Assembly (NCBI GenBank): GCA_016208965.1 | Contig: JACQXB010000008.1 | Span: forward strand, 1 to 60,010 | Direction of reading: 5' to 3' | DNA: 60,010 nt | Source: Nitrospirota bacterium | GTDB taxonomy: Bacteria > Nitrospirota > Thermodesulfovibrionia > UBA6902 > DSMQ01 | Part shown: in pieces, positions 1 to 9,509 of the stretch | Layout: each line of letters begins with the position of its first letter | Position numbering within the stretch: the first letter of the stretch is position 1 | Translations under genes and position numbers: made by a program | Notes under the pieces: generated by a model | The model's database searches: none | Told to the model about the DNA's origin: nothing | What the model saw: the letters and a program-made list of their open reading frames with translations, nothing else

Positions 1-1068
1 CTTACACTCGGAGGCAATACAGACTGGCGGTTGCCGAATGTCAAGGAACTTGAGTCTCTGACTGATGATACGAAATATTATCCGGCGATAGATACCACTT
101 TCTTCCCGGGCGTCTATGCATCCTTCTACTGGTCGTCTACTGCCTTCGCCTACTATCCGTACTACGCGTGGCACGTGAGCTTCTACAGTGGCAACGTCGA
201 GTACGGCTATAAGAACTACTACGGCAGCTATGTCCGGTGCGTGCGCGGCGGACAGTCTGGGTCATTTGATTATTTTTGTGATGATGATAATGATGGATAT
301 ATAGATTCGTCAATAGACGGAACCTGTGCAGGCGATGGCTGTGTGCCTTCAGGCTGTCAGACAAGCCCGGGCGATGACTGCGATGACAGTAACCCTGCAG
401 TTTATCCCGGTGCAGATGATTCTCAATGCGATGGAATTGACAATAACTGTGATGGAGTTGCTGATGACGGCTATGTGCCGACACCAACAACATGCGGTGT
501 AGGAGTATGTGAATCAACAGGACAGTTAATCTGTGTAAACGGAGTAACACAAGACACCTGTGTTCCGGGGACTCCACAAACAGAAGGACCTCCCAGCGAC
601 CCAACATGCAGTGATGGAAAAGACAATGACTGTAATGGCTTTACTGATGCATTAGACCCGGCTTGCATACCAATAGTCAGTGTTACTCTGGTACCTAACT
701 CAACAACAGTCCCACGTGGCGGCACGCTTGGATATACAGTAACAGTTACAAACAGCACATCCACTTCTCAGACCTTCAAGTACTGGACATATGTAAAACT
801 GCCGAATGGAACTCGGTATCCACCATCCGGTGAATTATTTGGACCCGTAAGTGTGACCTTGACAGCAGAACAGACAAAGAGCGCCCATCTAAGCCACAAG
901 ATACCAACTTCAGCGCCTCTGGGCACCTATACATATTACGGAAGTGTAGGACCATATCCTGCTTTGTGGGATTCAGACAGTTTTAATTTCACTGTAACAG
1001 CAACACTAAGTCCTGCAGGAGAAACCCGAAAGGGATGGGAGCTTTTAGAGAATGGCTTGACGAAGTAG
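1..1068 (+). CDS. DUF1566 / MopE-like secreted protein, 5' end missing
   Basis: The reading frame is open from base 1, so the true start lies outside the window. The visible N-terminal part has the DWRLPNVKEL signature and Tyr/Trp-rich stretch of an Lcl C-terminal (DUF1566) domain. A Cys/Asp-rich segment follows with CDDSNPAVYPGA and CDGIDNNCDG, the putative metal-binding repeat of MopE-type surface proteins, and a second C..GKDNDCNG copy. The last ~120 residues look like an Ig/CARDB-type beta domain. Such proteins are usually exported or surface-bound; a role in metal binding is family knowledge only. Substrate and partners cannot be seen. Confidence 0.75.
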   Translation, partial: LTLGGNTDWRLPNVKELESLTDDTKYYPAIDTTFFPGVYASFYWSSTAFAYYPYYAWHVSFYSGNVEYGYKNYYGSYVRCVRGGQSGSFDYFCDDDNDGYIDSSIDGTCAGDGCVPSGCQTSPGDDCDDSNPAVYPGADDSQCDGIDNNCDGVADDGYVPTPTTCGVGVCESTGQLICVNGVTQDTCVPGTPQTEGPPSDPTCSDGKDNDCNGFTDALDPACIPIVSVTLVPNSTTVPRGGTLGYTVTVTNSTSTSQTFKYWTYVKLPNGTRYPPSGELFGPVSVTLTAEQTKSAHLSHKIPTSAPLGTYTYYGSVGPYPALWDSDSFNFTVTATLSPAGETRKGWELLENGLTK

Positions 1069-1105
1069 AGTGGCATCTCTTTTTGGGATATTCTGAAGGT
1101 GTAAC

Positions 1106-1146
1106 AATAATCCCTCCTTCCTCTACTTTATGAAGGAGGGATTATT
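1106..1146 (+). terminator. Perfect 15-bp hairpin after the MopE-like gene
   Basis: Arms 1106-1120 and 1132-1146 are exact reverse complements with an 11-nt loop, 38 bp after the stop codon. There is no long T-run, so it is a bidirectional hairpin rather than a textbook intrinsic terminator. A second 9-bp hairpin (1149-1157 with 1183-1191) follows directly. Confidence 0.55.
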
Positions 1147-1232
1147 AACCCTGCTCCATCAGTGCTTTTGGTACCATTAAGAGGAGCAGGGATTTAGAAT
1201 ATTGGTTATTAGGGGACATCAGCGAGGGACGC

Positions 1233-1697
1233 TCACTGTCCAGGAGCAATGGGATGGTGGGCGTTTTTATTGGCCTTTTCGGTTGTAAGAAACTCCCTGA
1301 TTACATTTATAAAGTTTCTGAAATCCTGCAAGTGCTTTTTGTATATTCCATAGGTAACGGAATCATCTACGTTATCATAACCATGAATAAGGATGTTTCT
1401 AAATCTCACCATTGATTTAAAAGTTTCAGTTGCCTCTTTTGGCACTACCATATTTTCTGAGAGGATACTAAAACATTCAGCGTAGGTCTCTGGTTCTCTT
1501 AAATCCAGACCTGTTATAAAGTGTTTGCATATATCAACCATCTGTTCAATTGCAAGTTCTATATTCCTTTCTACAAACCTTTTTACAATAGTGTTTTCTT
1601 TGAAACCTTCAAAATCTTCTATTTTTACCTCTTTTAGCTCTCTCAAGAAATCCTCAATTCTTCGTAATTTTTTTTCAATTAAATGTTTATCAATCAT
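1233..1697 (-). CDS. hepT: HepT-like toxin (HEPN domain RNase)
   Basis: A 154-aa helical protein of the DUF86/HepT family. The HEPN catalytic signature R-x4-6-H-x-Y is visible as RFRNILIHGYD. HepT toxins are RNases held in check by the MNT nucleotidyltransferase next door, which AMPylates the HEPN Tyr. The frame is open further upstream, but the ATG at 1697 (or 1703) is chosen because it overlaps the stop of the upstream mntA-like gene by a few bases, the usual arrangement for this pair. Function is inferred from family and gene order. Confidence 0.8.
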   Translation of the reverse strand: MIDKHLIEKKLRRIEDFLRELKEVKIEDFEGFKENTIVKRFVERNIELAIEQMVDICKHFITGLDLREPETYAECFSILSENMVVPKEATETFKSMVRFRNILIHGYDNVDDSVTYGIYKKHLQDFRNFINVIREFLTTEKANKNAHHPIAPGQ

Positions 1698-2109
1698 AAA
1701 CATACATCCCTGAGACATATTTATACTCGTCATAATCAGTGATGGTTTTTTCTCTGAACTTAGTGTAAATATAATGGTCCTTAACAGATAGAGGAATCCC
1801 ATACTTCACGACCTGATGTCTGAGAAAGGCGGAGGCATTGTTTAAGACTATAAGGTCAATATCTTTGCCTGCCAGCTCTGAAAGTTTATTAATAATAAAG
1901 AGAAGTTCAACATCTTTTGGCGGGTTCTTAAAATAAATTGCTATGTCAATGTCGCTAAATGGCTTTTGTCTTCCTTTAGCATATGAACCAAAAACAAAGG
2001 CAAAAATTATATTTGCATCGCTTTTCAGAAACTCCATCAGTGAGTGCATATACCGGCTCTCAATAAACGTATTGTCTTTTGTATGTTTTATCATCTTATA
2101 TTTTTGCAA
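1690..2109 (-). CDS. mntA: MntA-like nucleotidyltransferase antitoxin
   Basis: A 139-aa minimal nucleotidyltransferase. The motif GSYAKGRQKPFSDIDIAIY carries the GSxxxG and DxD metal-binding residues at about residues 41-59. It is the antitoxin partner of the HepT gene with which its 3' end overlaps. In characterised MntA-HepT systems it adds AMP to the HEPN toxin. The first ATG is used; an internal Met at residue 21 is an alternative start. Confidence 0.8.
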   Translation of the reverse strand: MQKYKMIKHTKDNTFIESRYMHSLMEFLKSDANIIFAFVFGSYAKGRQKPFSDIDIAIYFKNPPKDVELLFIINKLSELAGKDIDLIVLNNASAFLRHQVVKYGIPLSVKDHYIYTKFREKTITDYDEYKYVSGMYVYD

Positions 2110-2347
2110 TATTATGGCATAAATGGTGAGGGATTACAAACAGGGAGTATTTTTTATACATCAAGGGGGTCAGATTATACCTGCGCCGACCCCGATTTAT
2201 TTATAATTGAAAAAATGCTTGACAGAAGCGAGGTGTTAATGTAAGTTTCTATTATAATCAAGAGAAGCCTCAGCCTCCAGCCTCATAGCGCCTTGAGTTT
2301 AGAGGAATTATATTCCCCCCACCCTTTTTCTTCAAGAGCATATCTTT
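2110..2347. other. Non-coding stretch before MITE
   Basis: No convincing gene. A small inverted repeat built on GGGGTC/GACCCC lies at about 2165-2193. The plus-strand frame through 2044-2244 overlaps mntA antisense and has no recognisable domain. Confidence 0.4.
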
Positions 2348-2559
2348 GAGGCTGTTCAATAACTAAGGGGGTTTTAAGTTGTCATTCCTGCCCCGTATCA
2401 AGTACGGGATAAACTCCAGCAGGAATCCAGAGAAACAAAAAACCTTTAAAAACAACTGGATTCCGTGTCAAGCACGGAATGACGGACTGCGGTAAGCGAA
2501 AAATTAATGTCCTTGCGAAGCCTTGTCTTACAAGGGTTTGTGAGTTATTGAACAGGCTC
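2348..2559. mobile_element. MITE-like element with TIRs and 7-bp target duplication
   Basis: Terminal inverted repeats 2348-2364 and 2543-2559 match at 16 of 17 positions (GAGGCTGTTCAATAACT). Both ends are flanked by the same heptamer TATCTTT (2341-2347 and 2560-2566), a target-site duplication. No transposase is encoded. The interior (2380-2484) holds a paired GTCATTCC...GGAATGAC palindrome seen elsewhere in the window. It would need a transposase acting in trans; the IS family cannot be named from this alone. Confidence 0.8.
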
Positions 2560-2620
2560 TATCTTTACTAAGACTGAATTCATGCAGAATCTGTTATAAT
2601 TTTAATCGCAGAGGTAAACT

Positions 2621-5236
2621 ATGGACGTAATTACAACCCACGTAAATGCCGACTTTGACGCATTAGCCTCAATGCTATCAGCAAAAAAGTTTTATCCTGA
2701 TGCAGTAATGGTATTCCCCGGTTCACAGGAGAAAAGCGTAAGGGATTTTCTGTCTGCCCCCTATATCACGTTGGATTTCAAGAGGCTCAAAGATATCAAT
2801 TTAGAAGACATTAGCCGTTTAATACTTGTAGATGTTAAAAATCCTCACAGGATTGGACGCTTCTCTGAAATTTTAAACAAAAAAGGCTTAAAGATTCACA
2901 TCTATGACCACCACCCTTCTCAACCTGACGACATAAAAGGGCAAAAAGAGGTCATAGAGACTGTTGGTGCAACAACCACAATCTTTGTAGAGATGCTTGA
3001 GAAAAACAAAATCAAGATAACCCCTATAGAGGCAACCTTACTGGCATTGGGGATTTATGAGGAAACAGGCTCTGTTACCTTTGTATCTACAACAACAAGG
3101 GATCTGGAAGCAATAGCCTATCTTCTCAAAAATGGCGCTAACCTAAATATTGTATCAAGTCTTATAAGCAGGGAACTTGGGCCTGATGAGATAGACCTAT
3201 TAAATGAGTTAATCCATTCATCACGAGACCTCGTAATTCATGGCGTTAGGATAAAAATTGCAAAGGCATTTAGGGAAAAGTATATGGGCGATGTTGCATA
3301 TCTGGCGCATAAACTCAGAGATATAGAAGATATTGACGCACTCTTTATTATTGTAATGATGGAAGACAGGGTACATATTATAGCGAGGAGCCGAGTGGCA
3401 GAAATTGATGTATCTGAAATAGCGCAATCATTTGGTGGCGGAGGTCATCCAACTGCGGCATCTGCAATTGTAAAAGAAGCATCTTTAGAAGACATTGAGG
3501 AAAGACTTGTTAGTCTTTTACATGAAAAGATAAGACCTGTAAAAACTGCAAGAGATATAATGACCGCTCCTGTAAAGACAATCCAGTGGGATATTCCGAT
3601 AAAAAACGCTGAACAGACACTAACAAAATACGGAGTAAATGTCCTGCCTGTGCTTAAAGACAAAGCCTATGTTGGTCTAATCTCCAGAGAGGTAATAGAA
3701 AAGGCATTATTCCATGAATTTGGAAAGAGTGATGTCTATGGGTTTTGCACAACTGATGCCCTTACCGTTACACCAGAGACATCAATAAGAGAGGTTGAAT
3801 CCCTGATGATAGAACAAAATCAGAGATTCATGCCTGTAATTGACAGGGGGGAGATCATAGGAGCCATTACAAGGACTGACCTCTTAAGATCACTCTATGA
3901 AGACCTTTTGAGGAAAAGCAGGTTTGAGGAGAAAGAGCAGAGAGAAAAACCATCAATGGGTAGAAACATTTCATCATTAATTAAGGAAAAGTTTCCAGAG
4001 GAGATATTTAATCTGCTTAAGCTCTCAGGAAAAGCTGCTGAGAGTCTTGGATTTTCAGCCTACCTTGTAGGTGGTTCTGTCAGAGACATTTTAAGGGGAG
4101 AGACTAATCTTGATATAGATATGGATATAGTAGTTGAAGGTAATGCTATAACATTTGCACAGTCTTTGGGAGAGAAACTTGGTGCAAAGGTTAAAACCCA
4201 TCAGAGATTCGGGACCGCAGTCGTGATGACAAGGTCTTTGAAATTTGATGTAGCAACAGCAAGAACTGAATATTATGAGTCACCAGGGGCACTGCCAAAG
4301 GTAGAAATATCTTCTATAAAAAAAGACCTTTACAGGAGAGACTTTACAATAAATACACTTGCGGTGAAATTAAATCCCCGAGATTTTGGGTTGCTTCTTG
4401 ATTTTTTTGGCGCACAGAGAGACCTTAAAGAAAAAACTATAAGAATTCTCCATAATCTGAGCTTTATTGAGGACCCGACAAGGGCATTCAGGGCAATAAG
4501 GTTTTCTGAGAAGTTCGGCTTTAAGATAAGTAAACATACCCTGAACTTAATAAAAACAGCGGAAAAGATAAGCCTTTTTGATAAACTCTCTGGTTCAAGA
4601 CTTTATGATGAACTTAACCTCTTACTTCTTGAAACAGAACCCATAAAGGCTATTAAAAGACTCTCCGAGTTAGACCTCCTTAAGTTTATACATCCTAAAA
4701 TAACCTTAACAAAGACCACCCAAAAGACATTTGAGTCTATAGAAGAGACCCTCTCCTGGTTTAAACTCCTCTTTATTGAAGAACCAATAAACAAATCGCA
4801 CCTCTTTTTAATGGCACTCTTTGAATGGCTAAAACCAGAAGAAAGGGAAAAGGCTTTACAGAGACTTATGGTTCCCCAAAATGTGAGACAAGAGATAATA
4901 AAAGGCATTGAACAATCTAAAATAACCCTGTTGAAACTGCAGGATGCCTCACCAAGAAATATTTATTATGCGCTACAGCCGCTAAGTATACAAACAATTC
5001 TTTTTACAATGGCAAAGGCAACCGATAAGAAACAGAAAAAGGCAATATCCTTGTACCTGACAACATTAAAGAAAATTAAACCTGCCCTTACAGGGAAGGA
5101 CCTTAAACAAATGGGCTATAAACCAGGACCAATTTATAACAAAATATTCAAGGCACTTCTTGATGCAAGGCTTGAAGGGCGCATTAAGAGCATTGAGGAA
5201 GATATACAGTTTGTGAAGGAACACTTTTCTGTTTAA
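2621..5236 (+). CDS. cca: tRNA nucleotidyltransferase with DHH and CBS domains
   Basis: An 871-aa fusion. Residues 1-300 are a DHH/DHHA1 phosphoesterase module (YDHHPSQ near residue 98, GGGGHPTAA near 272). Residues 310-430 are two CBS repeats. Residues 465-590 are a poly(A) polymerase/CCA head with GGSVRD and DIDMDIV metal ligands and RRDFTINTLA. The remainder is the RNA-binding region. It adds all or part of the 3' CCA of tRNA. In lineages with this architecture the CC- and A-adding activities are often split between two proteins, so this may be only one half. It stands just upstream of a tRNA cluster whose genes all encode CCA, so its role here is probably repair. A purine-rich RBS precedes the ATG. 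Confidence 0.9.
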   Translation: MDVITTHVNADFDALASMLSAKKFYPDAVMVFPGSQEKSVRDFLSAPYITLDFKRLKDINLEDISRLILVDVKNPHRIGRFSEILNKKGLKIHIYDHHPSQPDDIKGQKEVIETVGATTTIFVEMLEKNKIKITPIEATLLALGIYEETGSVTFVSTTTRDLEAIAYLLKNGANLNIVSSLISRELGPDEIDLLNELIHSSRDLVIHGVRIKIAKAFREKYMGDVAYLAHKLRDIEDIDALFIIVMMEDRVHIIARSRVAEIDVSEIAQSFGGGGHPTAASAIVKEASLEDIEERLVSLLHEKIRPVKTARDIMTAPVKTIQWDIPIKNAEQTLTKYGVNVLPVLKDKAYVGLISREVIEKALFHEFGKSDVYGFCTTDALTVTPETSIREVESLMIEQNQRFMPVIDRGEIIGAITRTDLLRSLYEDLLRKSRFEEKEQREKPSMGRNISSLIKEKFPEEIFNLLKLSGKAAESLGFSAYLVGGSVRDILRGETNLDIDMDIVVEGNAITFAQSLGEKLGAKVKTHQRFGTAVVMTRSLKFDVATARTEYYESPGALPKVEISSIKKDLYRRDFTINTLAVKLNPRDFGLLLDFFGAQRDLKEKTIRILHNLSFIEDPTRAFRAIRFSEKFGFKISKHTLNLIKTAEKISLFDKLSGSRLYDELNLLLLETEPIKAIKRLSELDLLKFIHPKITLTKTTQKTFESIEETLSWFKLLFIEEPINKSHLFLMALFEWLKPEEREKALQRLMVPQNVRQEIIKGIEQSKITLLKLQDASPRNIYYALQPLSIQTILFTMAKATDKKQKKAISLYLTTLKKIKPALTGKDLKQMGYKPGPIYNKIFKALLDARLEGRIKSIEEDIQFVKEHFSV

Positions 5237-5381
5237 GAGGTGACGCGTTTCGTGAGCTTCGCCCGCCGGACAGCCTCATAAAAAGCTTCCTGAAAAGGAA
5301 TTAACTGCTGACATAATCAACTCGGTCTTAGTTCCACGAGGGACTTTTGTCTGTCCAACCCGTTCCTCATAAATGCAAAAA

Positions 5382-5457
<76 letters not shown>

Positions 5458-5460
5458 TTT

Positions 5461-5566
5461 AACGACAGTTAAAAGTTATGAGTTATAAGTTAAGAGTGTA
5501 AAGTCAAAAATTCTCACACAAAATCAGATGTTCAACTTTTAACTTTTCACTTTTAACTCTTAACTC
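5461..5566. repeat. Opposed 7-bp unit arrays in tRNA spacer
   Basis: Plus-strand units of the form AGTTAAA, AGTTATG, AGTTATA, AGTTAAG run at a 7-bp period from about 5467. Complementary-type units (TTTAACT, TTTCACT, CTTAACT) end the spacer near 5565. The two arrays can pair into a long imperfect hairpin. Confidence 0.7.
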
Positions 5567-5567
5567 C

Positions 5568-5596
5568 AAATAAATTTTGTTATGCAAAATTTATTT
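5568..5596. repeat. AT-rich hairpin abutting tRNA-Arg 3' end
   Basis: Twelve-bp arms 5568-5579 and 5585-5596. It touches the encoded CCA of tRNA-Arg(CCG). Three similar hairpins sit at the same place after His, Arg(TCT) and Pro. Confidence 0.7.
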
Positions 5597-5672
5597 GGCG
5601 CGCCTGACCCGATTTGAACGGGCGACCCTCGGCTCCGGAGGCCGATGCTCTATCCAACTGAGCTACAGGCGC
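5596..5672 (-). tRNA. tRNA-Arg (CCG)
   Basis: Acceptor GCGCCTG/CAGGCGC, discriminator G, CCA encoded, anticodon loop CTCCGGA between TCGGC/GCCGA arms. Confidence 0.95.
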
Positions 5673-5676
5673 ATAT

Positions 5677-5798
5677 AAAAAACAGTTTCAAGTTCTAAGT
5701 TGCAAGTTAAAAGTTAAAAATAAAAATCAAAAAAAATTTAAAACTTTCAACTTTTAACCTTTAAACTTTTTAACTTCAATTTTGCTAAGCAAAATTGA
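5677..5798. repeat. tRNA spacer module, copy A
   Basis: About 120 bp nearly identical to copy B (6067-6189). It contains AGTTGCA/AGTTAAA-type heptamers, an A-run, opposed TTTCAACTTTTAACC units and the palindrome TTCAATTTTGCTAAGCAAAA.. at 5775-5799. The two copies lie upstream (in transcription) of the two tRNA-Arg genes, suggesting tRNA plus spacer was duplicated. Confidence 0.75.
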
Positions 5799-5800
5799 AA

Positions 5801-5877
5801 TGGGGTGAGTGATGGGGCTCGAACCCACAACCACTGGAGCCACAGTCCAGTGCTCTACCTATTGAGCTACACTCACC
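5801..5877 (-). tRNA. tRNA-His (GTG)
   Basis: Anticodon loop CTGTGGC with CTGGA/TCCAG arms. The 5' G at -1 pairs with C73, the histidine identity pair. CCA encoded. Confidence 0.95.
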
Positions 5878-5962
5878 GATTAACAACAGTTAAAAGTTAT
5901 GAGTTTAGAGTTAAAAACTAAAATTCCTTCACTTTTAACTTATCACTTTTAACTCTTAACTA

Positions 5963-5985
5963 CAAATTTTGCTTAGCAAAATTTG
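5963..5985. repeat. AT-rich hairpin after tRNA-Arg(TCT)
   Basis: CAAATTTTGC and GCAAAATTTG arms around TTA, two bases from the encoded CCA. Same core as 5775-5799 and 6169-6187. Confidence 0.7.
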
Positions 5986-5987
5986 AT

Positions 5988-6064
<77 letters not shown>

Positions 6065-6066
6065 AT

Positions 6067-6189
6067 TAAAAAACAGTTTCAAGTTCCAAGTTGCAAGTTA
6101 AAAGTTAAAAATAAAAATCAAAAAAAATTTAAAACTTTCAACTTTTAACCTTTAAACCTTTTAACTTCAATTTTGCTAAGCAAAATTTA
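6067..6189. repeat. tRNA spacer module, copy B
   Basis: Near-identical second copy of 5677-5798, with the palindrome core AATTTTGCTAAGCAAAATT at 6169-6187 next to tRNA-Pro. Confidence 0.75.
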
Positions 6190-6191
6190 GA

Positions 6192-6268
6192 TGGTCGGGG
6201 CGAGAGGATTTGAACCTCCGGCATCCTGCTCCCAAAGCAGGCGCGCTACCAGGCTGCGCTACGCCCCG
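6192..6268 (-). tRNA. tRNA-Pro (TGG)
   Basis: Acceptor CGGGGCG/CGCCCCG, anticodon loop TTTGGGA, CCA encoded. First gene of the leftward tRNA cluster. Confidence 0.95.
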
Positions 6269-6299
6269 AATATTAGTAAAATACATAAGCCCGGTTTTA

Positions 6300-6328
6300 T
6301 TGACAGTAGCAATTATGTATTATAATAT
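6300..6328 (+). promoter_or_regulatory. Candidate promoter of guaA
   Basis: TTGACA (6300-6305) followed by TATAATAT (6321-6328), spacing 15-17 bp depending on the hexamer taken. It leaves a leader of about 140 nt containing a four-unit heptamer array (about 6435-6466). Confidence 0.5.
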
Positions 6329-6476
6329 ATGATTAACTACATAAAAGTGAAGCAACATGACCTCTAAATTATGCAAACGGACAATGAAATGTTCACAAAA
6401 AATTAGTATACTTAAAGAGCCTGATACATTAAAAAATTCAAAATTTAAAATTCAAGATTCAAAATAACGAACAACT

Positions 6477-8075
6477 ATGGATTTAAAAGATAAAATTCTT
6501 GTCCTTGATTTTGGTTCACAATACACACAGCTTATTGCAAGAAGGATAAGAGAGCATAAGGTTTATTCAGAGATATTCCCCTTTAATGCCTCTATTGATA
6601 AAATTAAGGCATTTGCACCAAAAGGCATAATACTTTCAGGCAGTCCTTCAAGCATCTACGATAAAAAGGCACTTCTTCCTGATAAAGAGATTTTTTCTCT
6701 CGGCGTCCCTGTCTTAGGGATTTGTTACGGTATGCAGTTGATGGCTCATTGCCTTGGCGGTAAGGTGGCAAAGGCAGTAAAGAGAGAATATGGGCGAGCG
6801 GAATTAATGATTGACGATGATACAAACTTGTTAAAAGGAATAGCAAAAAGATGCAAGATGCAAGATGCAAGATGCAAAAGACTCGTCACTCGTCACTCGT
6901 CACTTGTCACTGTCGTCTGGATGAGTCATGGGGACAGGATTGAAAAGGTCCCTGCAGGGTTTAAGTCTATTGCCCACACAGATAACTCTCCGATTGCAGC
7001 AATGGCAGACACGGGGAGAAATTTCTTTGCCCTGCAGTTTCATCCTGAGGTTGTGCATACAGAAAGAGGAACGGATATCCTAAGAAACCTCTTATTTAAA
7101 ATATGCGAATGTAAACCTACATGGACAATTAAGTCATTCATTGATACAGCCATAGAAGACATAAAAGGAAAAGTTGGCAATAGTGGTGTGGTATGTGCCA
7201 TAAGCGGGGGGGTTGACTCTGCTGTTACATCAGCCTTGATACATAAGGCAATAGGGAAGAAGCTTACCTGTATATTTGTTGATAACGGCGTCTTAAGGAC
7301 CGGAGAGGCAAAAAAGGTTGAAACTACATTAAAGAAAAATTTTCATATGAACATAATCTGTGTTGATGCATCTGAACGTTTTCTGAAAAAACTAAAAGGC
7401 ATTACAGACCCTGAAAGGAAAAGAAAGATAATAGGCAATGAATTTATAAGGGTATTTGAAGAAAATGCTAAGAAGTTAAAGAATGTGAGGTTTCTTGCAC
7501 AAGGGACATTATATCCTGATGTTATAGAGAGTGTATCATTTAAAGGACCATCAGCCACAATAAAAAGCCACCACAATGTAGGCGGGCTTCTAAAATATAT
7601 GAGGCTTAAACTCATTGAACCACTTAGGGAGCTCTTTAAAGATGAGGTGAGGGTTCTTGGAAGAGAACTCGGTATGCCTGAGGAGATTATAAACCGCCAT
7701 CCTTTCCCGGGGCCGGGACTTGCTATAAGGATTATTGGAGAGGTGACACGTCAGAGGTGCGACATCCTGAGAAAGGCAGATGCCATAGTTTTGGAAGAGA
7801 TAAAAAAGGCAGGGCTATATGTTGAACTATGGCAGGCGTTTGCTGTGCTGCTGCCTGTTAAAACCGTAGGAGTTATGGGAGATGAAAGGACATATGAAAA
7901 TGTTATTGCTGTAAGGGCTGTAAAAAGTGTTGATGGCATGACTGCAGACTGGGCAAAACTGCCGTATGATGTTATGGGGAATATCTCAAACAGAATAATA
8001 AACGAAGTCAGAGGTGTTAACAGGGTTGTATACGACATAAGTTCAAAACCACCAAGCACTATTGAGTGGGAATAA
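6477..8075 (+). CDS. guaA: GMP synthase (glutamine-hydrolysing)
   Basis: Converts XMP to GMP with glutamine and ATP. The N-terminal class I amidotransferase domain has the Cys in [12 protein letters not shown] and the His/Glu in LQFHPEVVH. The ATP-pyrophosphatase P-loop is SGGVDSA. The C-terminal dimerisation domain ends in the usual KPPSTIEWE. The 532-aa length includes an insertion of about 21 residues (125-145) just before the conserved VWMSHGD. That insertion is encoded by two back-to-back 7-bp arrays (6850-6911) and looks like recent repeat invasion of a loop. guaB is at 45720, not in the same operon. Confidence 0.97.
   Translation: MDLKDKILVLDFGSQYTQLIARRIREHKVYSEIFPFNASIDKIKAFAPKGIILSGSPSSIYDKKALLPDKEIFSLGVPVLGICYGMQLMAHCLGGKVAKAVKREYGRAELMIDDDTNLLKGIAKRCKMQDARCKRLVTRHSSLVTVVWMSHGDRIEKVPAGFKSIAHTDNSPIAAMADTGRNFFALQFHPEVVHTERGTDILRNLLFKICECKPTWTIKSFIDTAIEDIKGKVGNSGVVCAISGGVDSAVTSALIHKAIGKKLTCIFVDNGVLRTGEAKKVETTLKKNFHMNIICVDASERFLKKLKGITDPERKRKIIGNEFIRVFEENAKKLKNVRFLAQGTLYPDVIESVSFKGPSATIKSHHNVGGLLKYMRLKLIEPLRELFKDEVRVLGRELGMPEEIINRHPFPGPGLAIRIIGEVTRQRCDILRKADAIVLEEIKKAGLYVELWQAFAVLLPVKTVGVMGDERTYENVIAVRAVKSVDGMTADWAKLPYDVMGNISNRIINEVRGVNRVVYDISSKPPSTIEWE
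6850..6911 (+). repeat. In-frame double heptamer array inside guaA
   Basis: Four perfect GATGCAA units (6850-6877), three bases, then ACTCGTC x3 and ACTTGTC (6881-6908). Translated in frame as a basic Lys/Arg/Ser-rich loop. Confidence 0.9.
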
Positions 8076-8083
8076 AAATTTAA

Positions 8084-8114
8084 TTGACACTTAGAGTGGT
8101 TTTTAGCTTATAAT
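8084..8114 (+). promoter_or_regulatory. Promoter of the pentaheme cytochrome
   Basis: TTGACA at 8084-8089 and TATAAT at 8109-8114, spacer 19 bp (18 if TTATAA is used). A strong RBS AAAGGAGGAG lies before the ATG at 8188. Confidence 0.65.
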
Positions 8115-8187
8115 ACTTAACTCATTTTAGAAGAACCTCTATTAAGAAGATTAAAAATAATAAAATTTATATAAAGGAGGAGATTGT

Positions 8188-9411
8188 ATGAGATTGTTTC
8201 TTATGTTTATTATGAGTGTGTTTACTATATTTGTTTCGCAACCTGCATTTTCAGGGGGTGCTGCAACTATTGATGAGTTAGCAGAGATGTATAAAATTGA
8301 TGCAAAATGTATAGAGTGCCATGAGGATATTTATGGGGAGTGGAAGGATTCGTGGCATGGAAAATCTCTTATTGATTCCCGTGTGTTAAGGACATGGAGA
8401 ACCTTTATTTTGAGCGGTCTTGACAAATCAAAAGGGAAAAGGAGAGACCTTAAGGATACATGTCTTCCATGCCATGTTCCCCAGATTAAAGATGCATCAG
8501 ATGAATTAGTTGTAAAGATTGCTGATTTGATAGTAACTGCTGTAGATGACAAAGATGCAGCAAAAAGAGAAGCAGCAAATAAGGAGCTCTCAAAATTAAA
8601 TATTAATTGTATTGTTTGCCACAACATGAAAGCTACTTCTGATGGTAAGCCTGTAGCAGGAGCTATTTATGGCCCGAAAGGTCCGGAGGGAATAGATGCA
8701 ACTCCTCACGAGGAAGAAAAAATCAAGTCAATAAAATCGGAGTTTATGGCAACCTCTGAATTCTGTGCAGGGTGTCATCATGGCTGTCCTCCTGATTTAC
8801 CATCAGATATATGTCCCACCAAGTACACCAGCTATAAAGAACAATTTTTAGCTCGCGGCGGTAAAGAGACCTGCCAGGAATGCCATATGAAGGGAGAGGT
8901 GTTTAAGAGTCACAAGTTCCCGGGAATTTTTGAGGTAGACTATGCAAAAGAAGGGATTGACCTTAAACTTACTGTAAGACCAACTGAATATGTCTATCAT
9001 TTAGAGAATAAAATAGTTCCTGCTGTTGTTGTCAATGTTGATGTGACAAACAAGATAGGACATGGCATACCGTATGGCTGAGTATACTTACCCAAGAAGG
9101 CACTGGATGTGACCGTTAAAAACCAGGATGGCAAGGAAGTATTTTCTAAACGGAAGGAATACTTTATTTACGACTTTCACTTCGCAGAAAACAAAGAAGG
9201 GTACCTGGGTATGAATAACTGGGATATAACTGCTATGAAACGTATAAAGAGCGGCATTGCTCCATTAGAGACAGATTCTGTGGTGTATGTAATTCCCCTG
9301 ACAGAAGCTACGAAATCTATTAATGTAGAGGCATCTTTCCTCTCTCTCTATGAGCCAGGTAAGACAGCTACAATTCATAAGGTAAACAAGAAGGTGGAAT
9401 TTAAAAAATAA
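8188..9411 (+). pseudogene. Pentaheme c-type cytochrome interrupted by in-frame TGA
   Basis: Starts with a signal peptide. Five CxxCH sites (CIECH, CLPCH, CIVCH, CAGCH, CQECH) fall in the first 245 residues. The frame stops at TGA 9079-9081 inside the family motif GHGIPYG. It continues in the same frame to 9411 as a C-terminal beta domain (VTVKNQDGKEV...). Without the TGA the protein would be 407 aa. TGA is used as a normal stop elsewhere (guaB, larB). The choices are therefore nonsense mutation, sequencing error or recoding; no SECIS-like hairpin is obvious downstream. All hemes lie upstream of the stop, so the truncated product might still bind heme. A periplasmic electron-transfer role is inferred. 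Confidence 0.8.
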
Positions 9412-9509
9412 AAATCTATTTTATAAAAGCCCTAATTGTGAAGAGGGCACAACCCTTCACCCAATGCCTTGGCGTTGGAAGTTTTTAGAAGGAGGTTTTA
9501 AGAAGAAAC

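Noticed and set aside
137-607. Antisense frame under the MopE-like gene
   Set aside because: A His/Arg/Leu-rich shadow of the Cys/Asp-rich sense frame.
5237-5381. Possible small gene between cca and tRNA-Lys
   Set aside because: A short plus-strand frame (ELTADIINSVLVPRG) has no start, RBS or known family.
8188-9411. Selenocysteine in the pentaheme cytochrome
   Set aside because: No SECIS-like hairpin could be drawn just after the TGA and no family precedent is known to me; nonsense mutation is simpler.
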